This document shows positions 1 through 5,763 of a stretch of 6,585 nt of DNA, one piece after another. Where the stretch lies: NCBI GenBank assembly GCA_002329245.1, contig DCTG01000002.1:1-6585 (forward strand), read 5' to 3'. The DNA is from Clostridiales bacterium UBA1446 (GTDB lineage: Bacteria; Bacillota; Clostridia; Oscillospirales; Oscillospiraceae). A program made the translations under genes and the position numbers. Every line of letters begins with the position of its first letter. Position 1 is the first letter of the stretch. The notes under the pieces were generated by a model that was not told the origin of the DNA, searched no databases, and saw only the letters and a program-made list of their open reading frames with translations.

Positions 1-704
1 TGCGCGTCGAGGTGCGCAGCGAAGTCATGGAATACGTCAATCGCGTGCTCTATGAATCCAAGCTGATCGGCTATCCGAAACCCTTCAAAAACAAGGTTCG
101 GACTTTCTGTCAGAATCCGGGCGGCTTTGTCAGTCAGGAAAATTACGACAACGACCTTGCCGTCGTAAACGGTCATTCGTACAAAGACCTGAAATCCGAC
201 AATACAAATCTTGCCATCCTATGCTCCCACAACTTCAATCAGCCGTTTAATCAGCCCATCGCCTACGCGCAGAAGGTGGGCGAACTGACGAACATGTTGG
301 GCGCCGGCCATATCCTCGTGCAGCGGTACGGCGACATCTTGGACGGCAAGCGGACCTGGCCGAAAGAGCTTTCCGTTTCCAATGTCCGGCCAACGCTGCC
401 GGACGCCGTCGCGGGCGACATTACGGCGGCGATGCCCTACCGTTCCATGCTGAATATCATCAACTTCATCCAGGCTGTGGACCACGTGGTTCCGGGCTTT
501 GCAAGCTATGAAACCCTCCTCTACTCTCCGGAGCTCAAATTTTACAGCAACCGGGTCAAAATGACTCCCAACCTCGACACCAATATTCCGGGCTTTCATT
601 GCTTAGGGGATTCCAGCGGCTGGACACGAGGACTCATGATGGCCTCCGTCATGGGCGTACTGATGGGACGCCGTCTGTTGGAAGAAGAAGAAGAAGAAGT
701 CTGA
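1..704 (+). CDS. FAD-dependent dehydrogenase, C-terminal part (COG2509-like); 5' end outside window
   Basis: This is the 3' portion of a longer gene. The frame is open to the left edge (first complete codon at 3), so the GTG at 12 is not taken as a start. About 234 residues are visible. They resemble the C-terminal half of the uncharacterised FAD-dependent dehydrogenases of COG2509. Recognisable blocks are VVNGHSYKD near the left, FNQPFNQPIAYA, LVQRYGDILDG, a 'PTLPDAVAGDI' stretch, and the terminal FAD-contact block IPGFHCLGDSSGWTRGL followed by a hydrophobic helix. The N-terminal Rossmann dinucleotide-binding motif expected for the family lies outside the window. The substrate is unknown for the family. 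The C-terminus carries six consecutive Glu encoded by a pure GAA repeat (681-698) before a final Val and TGA. The gene converges on the LysR gene that ends at 810. The family call is fairly firm; the specific reaction cannot be stated. Confidence 0.82.
   Translation, partial: RVEVRSEVMEYVNRVLYESKLIGYPKPFKNKVRTFCQNPGGFVSQENYDNDLAVVNGHSYKDLKSDNTNLAILCSHNFNQPFNQPIAYAQKVGELTNMLGAGHILVQRYGDILDGKRTWPKELSVSNVRPTLPDAVAGDITAAMPYRSMLNIINFIQAVDHVVPGFASYETLLYSPELKFYSNRVKMTPNLDTNIPGFHCLGDSSGWTRGLMMASVMGVLMGRRLLEEEEEEV
681..698 (+). repeat. (GAA)6 trinucleotide repeat
   Basis: Six exact GAA codons lie just before the stop codon of the FAD-dependent dehydrogenase gene and encode six consecutive Glu. Changes in copy number would keep the reading frame and only change the length of an acidic tail. 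Confidence 0.9.
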
Positions 705-710
705 GATTTC

Positions 711-735
711 TCCTGTTTTCCGCGGGCAAACAGGA
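711..735. other. Weak inverted repeat after the dehydrogenase gene
   Basis: TCCTGTTT (711-718) and AAACAGGA (728-735) are perfectly complementary around a 9-nt loop containing CCGCGG. The hairpin begins 7 nt after the stop codon at 704. No T-run follows it, so it is less convincing as a terminator than the hairpin at 752-793. It may protect the transcript's 3' end or be incidental. Confidence 0.4.
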
Positions 736-751
736 AACCAACCCATAAATA

Positions 752-793
752 AAGGTCTGCTGCGCTGAGAACCTCAGAAACGCAGCAGACCTT
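752..793. terminator. Bidirectional Rho-independent terminator between convergent genes
   Basis: A perfect 13-bp stem is formed by AAGGTCTGCTGCG (752-764) and CGCAGCAGACCTT (781-793). The apical region can extend the stem with CTGAG/CTCAG (765-769 with 773-777). On the plus strand the stem is followed by ATTTTA; on the minus strand by TTATTTATGGG. It lies 47 nt past the plus-strand stop codon at 704 and 16 nt past the minus-strand stop codon at 810, so it can end both convergent transcripts. Confidence 0.88.
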
Positions 794-809
794 ATTTTAC
801 TGATTGCCG

Positions 810-1760
810 TTACTCTCTCGCCGGACCGGGCATCTTCAATTCATCCGGGAGGCCGCTCGTGCCGTCGCCCATCTCCCGGTAGGCGCTTTGCAGGTAGCGG
901 GCAAATTTTTCAACCAAGGCGTTCTCCTCATCGGCATGCCATACGCATACCAAGGACTCCATGACGTCCGTCGGGTATACCTTCATCCGGCTGCTGCGCA
1001 CAATCCGGTTTATTCCGGTCGTGATGATGGTCCCCTGCCCCAATTCCGCGGCGGTATACGCGGAATCACGATCCGGTACCACAAGGATGCGGGAAGGCGC
1101 CAGACCAAACATACTGATTTCCTGTTTTGCCCGTTTATTTGTCTGCGCGTCGTTTTCATGCGCAAAGCGGTCGATCACAAAGGGTTCATGGATGAATGTC
1201 TTAAATTCGGCCTCCGGCGTCACAAGCGGGTTATCCGGTGAAACCATGAGCACGGCCGGGGTATCCATCAATTTCAGAATTTCAAGACCGTCAACCCGGG
1301 GGGCCCACCGGTCGTACATCACGACAACCTGCAGCTCCCGGTTCAGCAGCCGGTTGATCAGAACCCCGGGACTGGACCGCTCCGATCTCATCTCCAGGTC
1401 AGGCGCTTCCGTCCGCAGCCGCTGCAAAGCGGCTCCCACGGCGGGGCCGAGATCAATCCAGTTCTGGTATCCCGCATGAATCGTTCTGGAAAGCGCGGCA
1501 TAGTGCGTGCGCGCCTCCGAAACCAAAGCCTCAAATCGCTTTTTTGTATCGGAGAAAAAATCATAGCAGCTTTTTCCCGCCTGCGTCAAGGCGACAAAAT
1601 GACGGGATCGGATAAACAGAGGGAAGCCTAAGTCCTCTTCCAGGCGGGAAATATGCTGGCTGACAGCCTGCTGGGTAATATAGAGCTCCTTTGCTGTTTT
1701 GGTGAAATTCAACGTCTCTGCCAATGTTAAAAAGCATTTCACGTTTATTTCGTTGATCAC
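810..1760 (-). CDS. LysR-type transcriptional regulator (paralog 1)
   Basis: This encodes a 316-residue LysR-type DNA-binding regulator of usual family length. Residues 1-65 form the winged helix-turn-helix; the helix pair is in LNFTKTAKELYITQQAVSQH (residues 17-36), and RLEEDLGFPLF follows. Residues from about 93 form the effector-binding domain, with GYQNWIDLGP, LMVSPDNP, FIHEP and AELGQG. I chose the GTG at 1760 although the frame stays open to 1877. It aligns exactly with the start of the neighbouring paralog, whereas the extra upstream residues are atypical and would cover the promoter. An AAAGGA sits 7 nt before this GTG and a GGAGG 13 nt before it. By hand count about 45 of the first 65 residues are identical to the paralog at 1980-2912, and the two are collinear almost throughout. 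It has its own promoter and operator candidate, so autoregulation is plausible. The effector and targets are unknown. Confidence 0.93.
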   Translation of the reverse strand: MINEINVKCFLTLAETLNFTKTAKELYITQQAVSQHISRLEEDLGFPLFIRSRHFVALTQAGKSCYDFFSDTKKRFEALVSEARTHYAALSRTIHAGYQNWIDLGPAVGAALQRLRTEAPDLEMRSERSSPGVLINRLLNRELQVVVMYDRWAPRVDGLEILKLMDTPAVLMVSPDNPLVTPEAEFKTFIHEPFVIDRFAHENDAQTNKRAKQEISMFGLAPSRILVVPDRDSAYTAAELGQGTIITTGINRIVRSSRMKVYPTDVMESLVCVWHADEENALVEKFARYLQSAYREMGDGTSGLPDELKMPGPARE

Positions 1761-1768
1761 CCAATCAT
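1757..1768 (-). other. Three-codon leader ORF overlapping the LysR paralog 1 start
   Basis: ATG-ATT-GGG-TGA overlaps the GTG start of the LysR gene, in a different frame. GGAGG (1774-1778) lies 5 nt before this ATG but 13 nt before the GTG, so the strongest Shine-Dalgarno is better placed for the tiny ORF. Translation of it could deliver ribosomes to the GTG by termination-reinitiation. It could also be chance, because AAAGGA lies 7 nt before the GTG. Confidence 0.3.
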
Positions 1769-1800
1769 CCTTTCCTCCGAAACCGCTCCTTTTCGTCCCC

Positions 1801-1829
1801 ATTATACCGCCGAACCCCTGAAAATGCAA
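1801..1829 (-). promoter_or_regulatory. Sigma-A-type promoter of LysR paralog 1
   Basis: Read on the minus strand, TTGCAT (plus 1824-1829) is followed after exactly 17 nt by a perfect TATAAT (plus 1801-1806). Transcription would start near 1794, giving a leader of about 34 nt before the GTG at 1760. The promoter shows that this regulator can be expressed independently of the upstream operon. Confidence 0.85.
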
Positions 1830-1833
1830 ATTG

Positions 1834-1856
1834 ATTCTCAAGCCGCAATTGAGAAT
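1834..1856. promoter_or_regulatory. Palindromic operator candidate next to the -35 box
   Basis: ATTCTCAA (1834-1841) and TTGAGAAT (1849-1856) form a perfect 8-bp inverted repeat with a 7-nt spacer. It starts 5 bp upstream of the -35 element, at roughly -40 to -62 from the predicted start site. LysR-type regulators usually bind an interrupted palindrome in this region of their own or a neighbouring promoter. The symmetric bases at the usual T-N11-A positions are C and G here, so the match is to the general architecture, not to the exact core. Either of the two LysR paralogs could be the binder. Confidence 0.6.
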
Positions 1857-1909
1857 TCCGGAGGAATACGGGCGCAAAAGCAGATGAAAACTGAAAAGGG
1901 CCTTTGCAC

Positions 1910-1930
1910 TTTGGATTCTATGAATCCGAA
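1910..1930. other. Short inverted repeat between the two LysR genes
   Basis: TTTGGATTC (1910-1918) and GAATCCGAA (1922-1930) pair with one G-T wobble around a 3-nt TAT loop. It lies 50 nt after the end of the upstream LysR gene. On the minus strand T-rich sequence appears only about 14 nt beyond the stem, so it is a poor terminator. It may be a second operator half-site pair or a weak 3' structure. It is flanked by two copies of CCTTTGCA at 1901-1908 and 1940-1947. Confidence 0.35.
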
Positions 1931-1979
1931 TGCATCGGTCCTTTGCATGATTCGTAACCCGTCAGGCCGGCTTACGCTC

Positions 1980-2912
1980 TTATAGCGGCTCCATGCCGTC
2001 CTGCAGCTCCCCGTTTTCCGCCCCCTCCTGATAAGCGCGGTGCACGGCGTGCGCATACGCAATGACGGCCGGATTATTCTCCTCTTCGCGCCAAACGCAC
2101 AGGAGGGTTTCATATGCGCCAACCGGATAGATTTTGACGGTTCCGCCGCGAACAAACTGGCTCATCTCCGCGCCGATTGCAATGCCCTGCCCCAGTTCGG
2201 TCGCCGTATAGACGGAATCCCGATTCGGGACGACAATGACCTGTTCCGGTTCCAGTCCGTGCTGCTGTATTTTTTTCTGGGCGCGGCGGTAAGTTTCGGC
2301 CGGACTTTCGTGCTCAAAGGAATCGAGCAGGAGCGGCTCATGTATAAAACTCCGGTAAGTACCGCCGTCTTTCGCCTTGGGATGCTCCGGTGATACCATC
2401 AGGACAAGTTTCGTCTTCACCAGAGGCAGAGCGAGAAATCCCGTCATATCCGGCACATAGGAATCGAGAATAATTATCAGATCCAACTTTCCCGCGGCCA
2501 GCCGCTCGTAGAGCGCGCCGGGAGAATAGCGCTCCCCGGAAAGCTCTATATCGGAATACGTTTTGCGAAGGGCATTGAGGGCGCGCCCGGGCGCCGGCCC
2601 AAGGTCAAGCCAGTTTTGGTATCCGATGCGGATCGTCTGCTTTGTATGCGCGTACCGGGCTCGTCCTTCGGCAAGAAACCGCTCATACTTCGGATAAAAG
2701 GTCGAAAAGAGCTTATAGCACTGTTCTCCCTCCTGCGTCAGCGTAACGGAGCGCTTGGAACGAAGGAACAGGGGAAATCCGAAGTCTTCTTCCAGCCGGG
2801 CGATATGCTTGCTGACCGCCTGTTGCGTCATATAGAGCATCTTTGCCGTCTCTGTGAAATTCAAAGTATCTGCCAAGGCAAGAAAACATTTAATCTTTGT
2901 CTCATTGAGCAC
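1980..2912 (-). CDS. LysR-type transcriptional regulator (paralog 2), last gene of the operon
   Basis: This encodes a 310-residue LysR-type regulator. The helix-turn-helix region is at residues 17-36 (LNFTETAKMLYMTQQAVSKH), followed by RLEEDFGFPLF. The effector-binding domain runs from about residue 93 with GYQNWLDLGP, LMVSPEHP, FIHEP and TELGQG. The start is the GTG at 2912, giving MLNETKIKCF, collinear with paralog 1. The ribosome binding site is weak (GGGG 8 nt upstream). It begins 29 nt after the stop of the TPM-domain gene. I see no convincing promoter in the GC-rich DNA just upstream, so it is probably cotranscribed with and translationally helped by the preceding gene. That makes it a candidate regulator of the XpaC-TelA-LemA-TPM operon. 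The differing residues in the effector domain (for example around 120-160) suggest that the two paralogs sense different or diverged signals. No ligand can be named. Confidence 0.93.
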   Translation of the reverse strand: MLNETKIKCFLALADTLNFTETAKMLYMTQQAVSKHIARLEEDFGFPLFLRSKRSVTLTQEGEQCYKLFSTFYPKYERFLAEGRARYAHTKQTIRIGYQNWLDLGPAPGRALNALRKTYSDIELSGERYSPGALYERLAAGKLDLIIILDSYVPDMTGFLALPLVKTKLVLMVSPEHPKAKDGGTYRSFIHEPLLLDSFEHESPAETYRRAQKKIQQHGLEPEQVIVVPNRDSVYTATELGQGIAIGAEMSQFVRGGTVKIYPVGAYETLLCVWREEENNPAVIAYAHAVHRAYQEGAENGELQDGMEPL

Positions 2913-2941
2913 CCGCCAGACCCCATTTCAGCTTCTTTCTG

Positions 2942-3949
2942 TTATCGGCGTCCGCCGCCTCCCCCGGAACTGCGTCCGCCGAATCCACCGCCGAAGCCTC
3001 CGCCGAACCCGCCGCCGAAGCCTCCGCGTCCACCGAAACTGCTGCCTCTGCCGCTTCGCCCGCCAAAGCTGCTCCCGCGTCCGCTGCCGGGATTTGGGCC
3101 TGGCCCCGGTCCCGGCCCGGGTCTTGGTCCCGGTCCCGGCCCGGGACCGTGGTGCCAATGCCTGCCGCCAAACCAGAAGAACGGGAAAAAGAACCAGGGC
3201 CGATGGACGTAGACGTCGCCCCCGTAATACCTTCTTCTCCGCATCGGCCGGAAAAATACGGCATAAATGATATACGCGACGATCAGAACGAGGATGAAGC
3301 CGATGAATCCGTCAAGAGCAGAATACTCCTCATAGCCGTCGTCGTATCCGTAGCGGGGACCGTCCCCAGCCGGGTATTCCGCCGTCGATCCCTGCCCGTA
3401 GTCCGGCGCGGAGCCGATCTCACTCGGATCACTTATGATAGCCGTATTATAGTAGTCCTCATACCACCAGACCAGCGGGTCGAAAAGATTCCGCACCGCC
3501 GTGTCAAAGTTTCCGTTGTCGAATTCTCTCCAGAAATACGAGTCTAAATAGCTGTTTATGATGTCGTCCGAAAAGGCGTTCGCGATTCCCGCGCCCTGGG
3601 TCAGCCATGCCTTCCCTTCGTTGACTGCGAGAAGAAGGAGCATCCCGTTGTCCTTATCCTTGTCGCCGACGCCCCAGTCGTTGAACAGCTTCACCGCATA
3701 CTCGTCGGAGTACATCCCGTCCAGGTACTCGACGGTGACCACCACGATCTGTCCCCCGGTTTTTTCCTCCAAAAGGGCGTTCGTGCGGATGATTCCCTCT
3801 TTGGTGTCCTCCGCGAGCACTCCCGCGTAGTCCGCCACATAGTACTCTTCAGACTGCGGCACAACCGCCAGCGAGGCGGGCGCAAGGAAAACCGCCAAAG
3901 CGAGGGCGGTTAAAAGTGTAAGCGTGAATTTTCGCAATTGATGTTTCAT
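2942..3949 (-). CDS. TPM-domain protein (YgcG-like) with signal peptide, TM helix and Gly/Pro-rich tail
   Basis: This is a 335-residue exported membrane protein. Residues 1-28 are a signal peptide (Lys/Arg N-end, hydrophobic core, probable cleavage after ASLA). Residues about 36-155 form a TPM domain (formerly DUF477), with VADYAGVL, GGQIVVVTVEYLDG, the family-typical DWGVGDKDKDNGMLLLLA (residues 91-108) and QGAGIANAFSDD. Residues about 213-233 are a transmembrane helix followed by RPMRRRR, so by the positive-inside rule the TPM domain is outside and the tail inside. An aromatic block PWFFFPFFWFGG (251-262) precedes a GPGPGP tract (268-289) and a GFGGG-repeat tail to the end. Gly-rich tails are common in this family; the long GP tract is less so. 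The ATG has GGAGG 8 nt upstream. TPM proteins often sit beside LemA proteins, as here. Biochemical function is unsettled: acid phosphatase activity is reported for a plant relative and roles in membrane-complex repair for others. The family is clear; the function is not. Confidence 0.92.
   Translation of the reverse strand: MKHQLRKFTLTLLTALALAVFLAPASLAVVPQSEEYYVADYAGVLAEDTKEGIIRTNALLEEKTGGQIVVVTVEYLDGMYSDEYAVKLFNDWGVGDKDKDNGMLLLLAVNEGKAWLTQGAGIANAFSDDIINSYLDSYFWREFDNGNFDTAVRNLFDPLVWWYEDYYNTAIISDPSEIGSAPDYGQGSTAEYPAGDGPRYGYDDGYEEYSALDGFIGFILVLIVAYIIYAVFFRPMRRRRYYGGDVYVHRPWFFFPFFWFGGRHWHHGPGPGPGPRPGPGPGPGPNPGSGRGSSFGGRSGRGSSFGGRGGFGGGFGGGFGGGFGGRSSGGGGGRR
3105..3145. repeat. GC-rich direct repeat coding the Gly-Pro tract
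   Basis: The 17-nt block CCCGGTCCCGGCCCGGG occurs at 3105-3121 and again at 3129-3145, a 24-nt period. It encodes alternating Gly-Pro in the TPM-domain protein. The block contains overlapping palindromes (CCCGGG), so RNA and DNA here should be strongly structured. Confidence 0.85.
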
Positions 3950-3997
3950 ACCGGAATCCTCCGTTTCCGTTCCTCCGTCAACAGACCGCGACCGTTC

Positions 3998-4543
3998 CTA
4001 AAACAGAGCCGCTTCCTCCACGAACCCTACGTATTTTAGATATTTGGCCGGAAAAGCGTTCATAACCTGCAGATTGAATTCCTGTGCCGTCCGGCTGTAC
4101 TCCGTGCCGGATTTCAGCACCCTCGTCGCATTCCGGATCTTCTCAATATCCTTATCGGCGTATGCCGCGTCTGATTCGCTCAGCTCAAGTCCCCGCATCT
4201 CCCTGTACAGGGTTTCCGCCGCCTCGCTGAGCGCACGGTTTGCCGCGGTCACCGCTTTTGCGTCCGCCCGGGCGTCCCACACGTCGGCCAGCGCGTTTCG
4301 CGCCGATCTCAGCAAAGCGGTTTTTTCCGCGAGTTCCGGATAATTTTCCGCGACGTAGATCAGGTCCATGCTGCTTTTTTTATTTTCTTCCACATTTTTT
4401 ATGACCAGACTGTCCGTAAAGAAGGTGCGTTCTATCTGAACGACCTCATTCCCCAAGGAACGGTTGACGCCGTACATGGTAGACAGAACGATAACCGCAA
4501 TCAGAACCAGCACGGCGCCGCCCCGCGTTTTTAAGAAGGACAT
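3998..4543 (-). CDS. Small LemA-like membrane protein
   Basis: This encodes 181 residues. The N-terminus MSFLKTRGG is followed by one transmembrane helix (about 10-25), then Ala- and charge-rich helical sequence (about 65-145). The last 34 residues, from EYSRTAQEFNLQ through AFPAKYLKYVGF to the C-terminus, match the LemA C-terminal pattern: a Tyr, then a YN/FN-like pair, FP about seven residues later, and a GF near the end. The N-terminal half is poorly conserved relative to LemA, so this is a divergent member or look-alike. Lys5 and Arg7 before the helix would place the N-terminus inside and the bulk outside, opposite to the topology sometimes drawn for LemA. The ATG at 4543 has GGGGGAG 9 nt upstream and starts 28 nt after the TelA-family gene; the TPM gene starts 48 nt later. 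LemA-TPM adjacency is common in bacteria and supports the call. The molecular role of LemA proteins is unknown. Confidence 0.72.
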   Translation of the reverse strand: MSFLKTRGGAVLVLIAVIVLSTMYGVNRSLGNEVVQIERTFFTDSLVIKNVEENKKSSMDLIYVAENYPELAEKTALLRSARNALADVWDARADAKAVTAANRALSEAAETLYREMRGLELSESDAAYADKDIEKIRNATRVLKSGTEYSRTAQEFNLQVMNAFPAKYLKYVGFVEEAALF

Positions 4544-4571
4544 TCCGAATCTCTCCCCCTTTGCGGGCCAA

Positions 4572-5732
4572 TCACCGCTTCAGCTCCATCAGCTTTGCCT
4601 TCAGCTCGCCCTCGATCCTGCCCAGCTCCTCTTCCGCCTCTTTGCGCTTGGCGGCGCCGTCCCGCTGGATCTGCATGACCTCGTCCAAGGTGGCAATCAG
4701 CTGCTCGTTGGTATGCCTGAGCGTCTCGATATCCACGACGCTCCGTTCGGCTTCACGAGCGGTTTCCACCGTACCCGTCCGGAGCGTTTCCGCATTTTTC
4801 CGCAGCAGTTCGTTTGTCATGTTCGTGACTTCCCGCTGCGCGGCGGTCGCCTGACGGGAGCGTTCCAGCCCTAAGGCAAGCACCATCTGGCTCTTCCAGA
4901 GCGGAATGGTGTTGACAAGAGAGGACTGAATTTTTTCCACCATAAGGGCATCGTTATTTTGCAGCAGTCTCGTCTGCGGCCCCATCTGAATGGAAATCAT
5001 CCGCGTCAGTTCCAGATCATGCAGCTTTTTTTCGAATCTGTCGCACAGGTTCACCAAATCATTATATGCCTGCGCGTCTTCCTGCGCCCCGCTCTCCTTC
5101 GCTTTGGCGCGCAGCTGCTCCAGCTGCCCGGTCCGGACGGCTTCCAGCTTCCGTTTGCCGGCAAGGATATACATCGTGAGTTCCTTAAAATACTTCTCGT
5201 TCAGTTCGTACATCTGGTCGAACATGGCAATGTCTTTCATGAGGGCAACCTGATGCTTCTCAAGCGCCTCTACGATCTTTTCCACATTGACCTCGGCTTT
5301 TTCATACTGCGCCTTGAGGGCCGCGATCTGGTTGCGTTTCCGACGGAAAAACCCTGCCAGTCCGCCCTTTTCCATGGAATTGTTGAATCCTTTGAGCTCC
5401 ACCACAAGCTCGGAGAGGGCGCTTCCCACTTCGCCCAAATCCTTGGTGCGCACATTTTCCAGAGCGGCCCCGGAAAAATCCGCAATGTTTTTCTGCGCCG
5501 CAGCCCCGTACTGGAGCACCTGGTTGGAATCCGTGATATCGATTTTTTCCGCAAAATCGGCAAGCGCTTTCCGCTCCGCTTCGGTCAGGCGCGATTCGTC
5601 CAAACGAAGGGCGGGGCTTTCGCGCCGGGGCTCCAGCGCCTCGGCCGTTTCGGCTCCTCCCGGCAAAGGGAGCACATCGGATACCGAATTCATATTGGGG
5701 GTAAGCGTCAGTTCAGGCAGATTGTTATCCAT
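4572..5732 (-). CDS. Toxic anion resistance protein, TelA/YaaN family
   Basis: This is a 386-residue cytoplasmic, largely alpha-helical protein of normal family length. Residues 1-45 are acidic and probably disordered. From about 48 the sequence matches the TelA family (PF05816) to the C-terminus: LADFAEKIDITDSNQVLQYGAAAQ (57-80), FFRRKRNQIAALKAQYEKAE (128-147), a long helical region, and the hallmark QMGPQTRLLQNNDALMVEKI (249-268) leading to NTIPLWKSQMVLAL (274-287). The last 30 residues are a charged coiled coil. TelA was named for tellurite resistance on a plasmid, and relatives are linked to toxic-anion and some antimicrobial resistance, but the mechanism is unknown and no enzymatic motif is visible. 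In Bacillus subtilis the homolog yaaN follows xpaC, the same order as here. The ATG at 5732 has GAGGAG 8 nt upstream, and the gap to the XpaC gene is 31 nt. Confidence 0.93.
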   Translation of the reverse strand: MDNNLPELTLTPNMNSVSDVLPLPGGAETAEALEPRRESPALRLDESRLTEAERKALADFAEKIDITDSNQVLQYGAAAQKNIADFSGAALENVRTKDLGEVGSALSELVVELKGFNNSMEKGGLAGFFRRKRNQIAALKAQYEKAEVNVEKIVEALEKHQVALMKDIAMFDQMYELNEKYFKELTMYILAGKRKLEAVRTGQLEQLRAKAKESGAQEDAQAYNDLVNLCDRFEKKLHDLELTRMISIQMGPQTRLLQNNDALMVEKIQSSLVNTIPLWKSQMVLALGLERSRQATAAQREVTNMTNELLRKNAETLRTGTVETAREAERSVVDIETLRHTNEQLIATLDEVMQIQRDGAAKRKEAEEELGRIEGELKAKLMELKR

Positions 5733-5763
5733 TTTTCTGTCTCCTCTTCTTCAAATCGTCCGG

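Noticed and set aside
219..599. Minus-strand open frame opposite the dehydrogenase gene
   Set aside because: The plus strand encodes recognisable FAD-dependent dehydrogenase blocks; the opposite frame has no domain.
804..1479. Plus-strand open frames opposite LysR paralog 1
   Set aside because: They are antisense to a clear LysR gene, with no family similarity that I recognise.
1761..1877. N-terminal extension of 39 residues on LysR paralog 1
   Set aside because: The frame is open, but these codons would cover the TATAAT/-35 promoter and the palindrome, the extra residues are unlike LysR proteins, and the paralog starts exactly at the aligned GTG.
3105..3145. Regular GC-rich repeats as a CRISPR array
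   Set aside because: There are only two copies with a 7-nt gap, and they are in frame inside a coding sequence.
2902..3264. Minus-strand alternative frame overlapping the TPM gene tail
   Set aside because: It is a low-complexity Ala/Gly shadow of the repeats; the TPM frame has the signal peptide, domain and ribosome binding site.
2616..3270. Plus-strand proline- or arginine-rich open frames opposite the Gly-rich tail of the TPM gene
   Set aside because: Their composition is simply the complement of Gly/Pro codons in the TPM protein, and they run across the LysR-TPM gene boundary.
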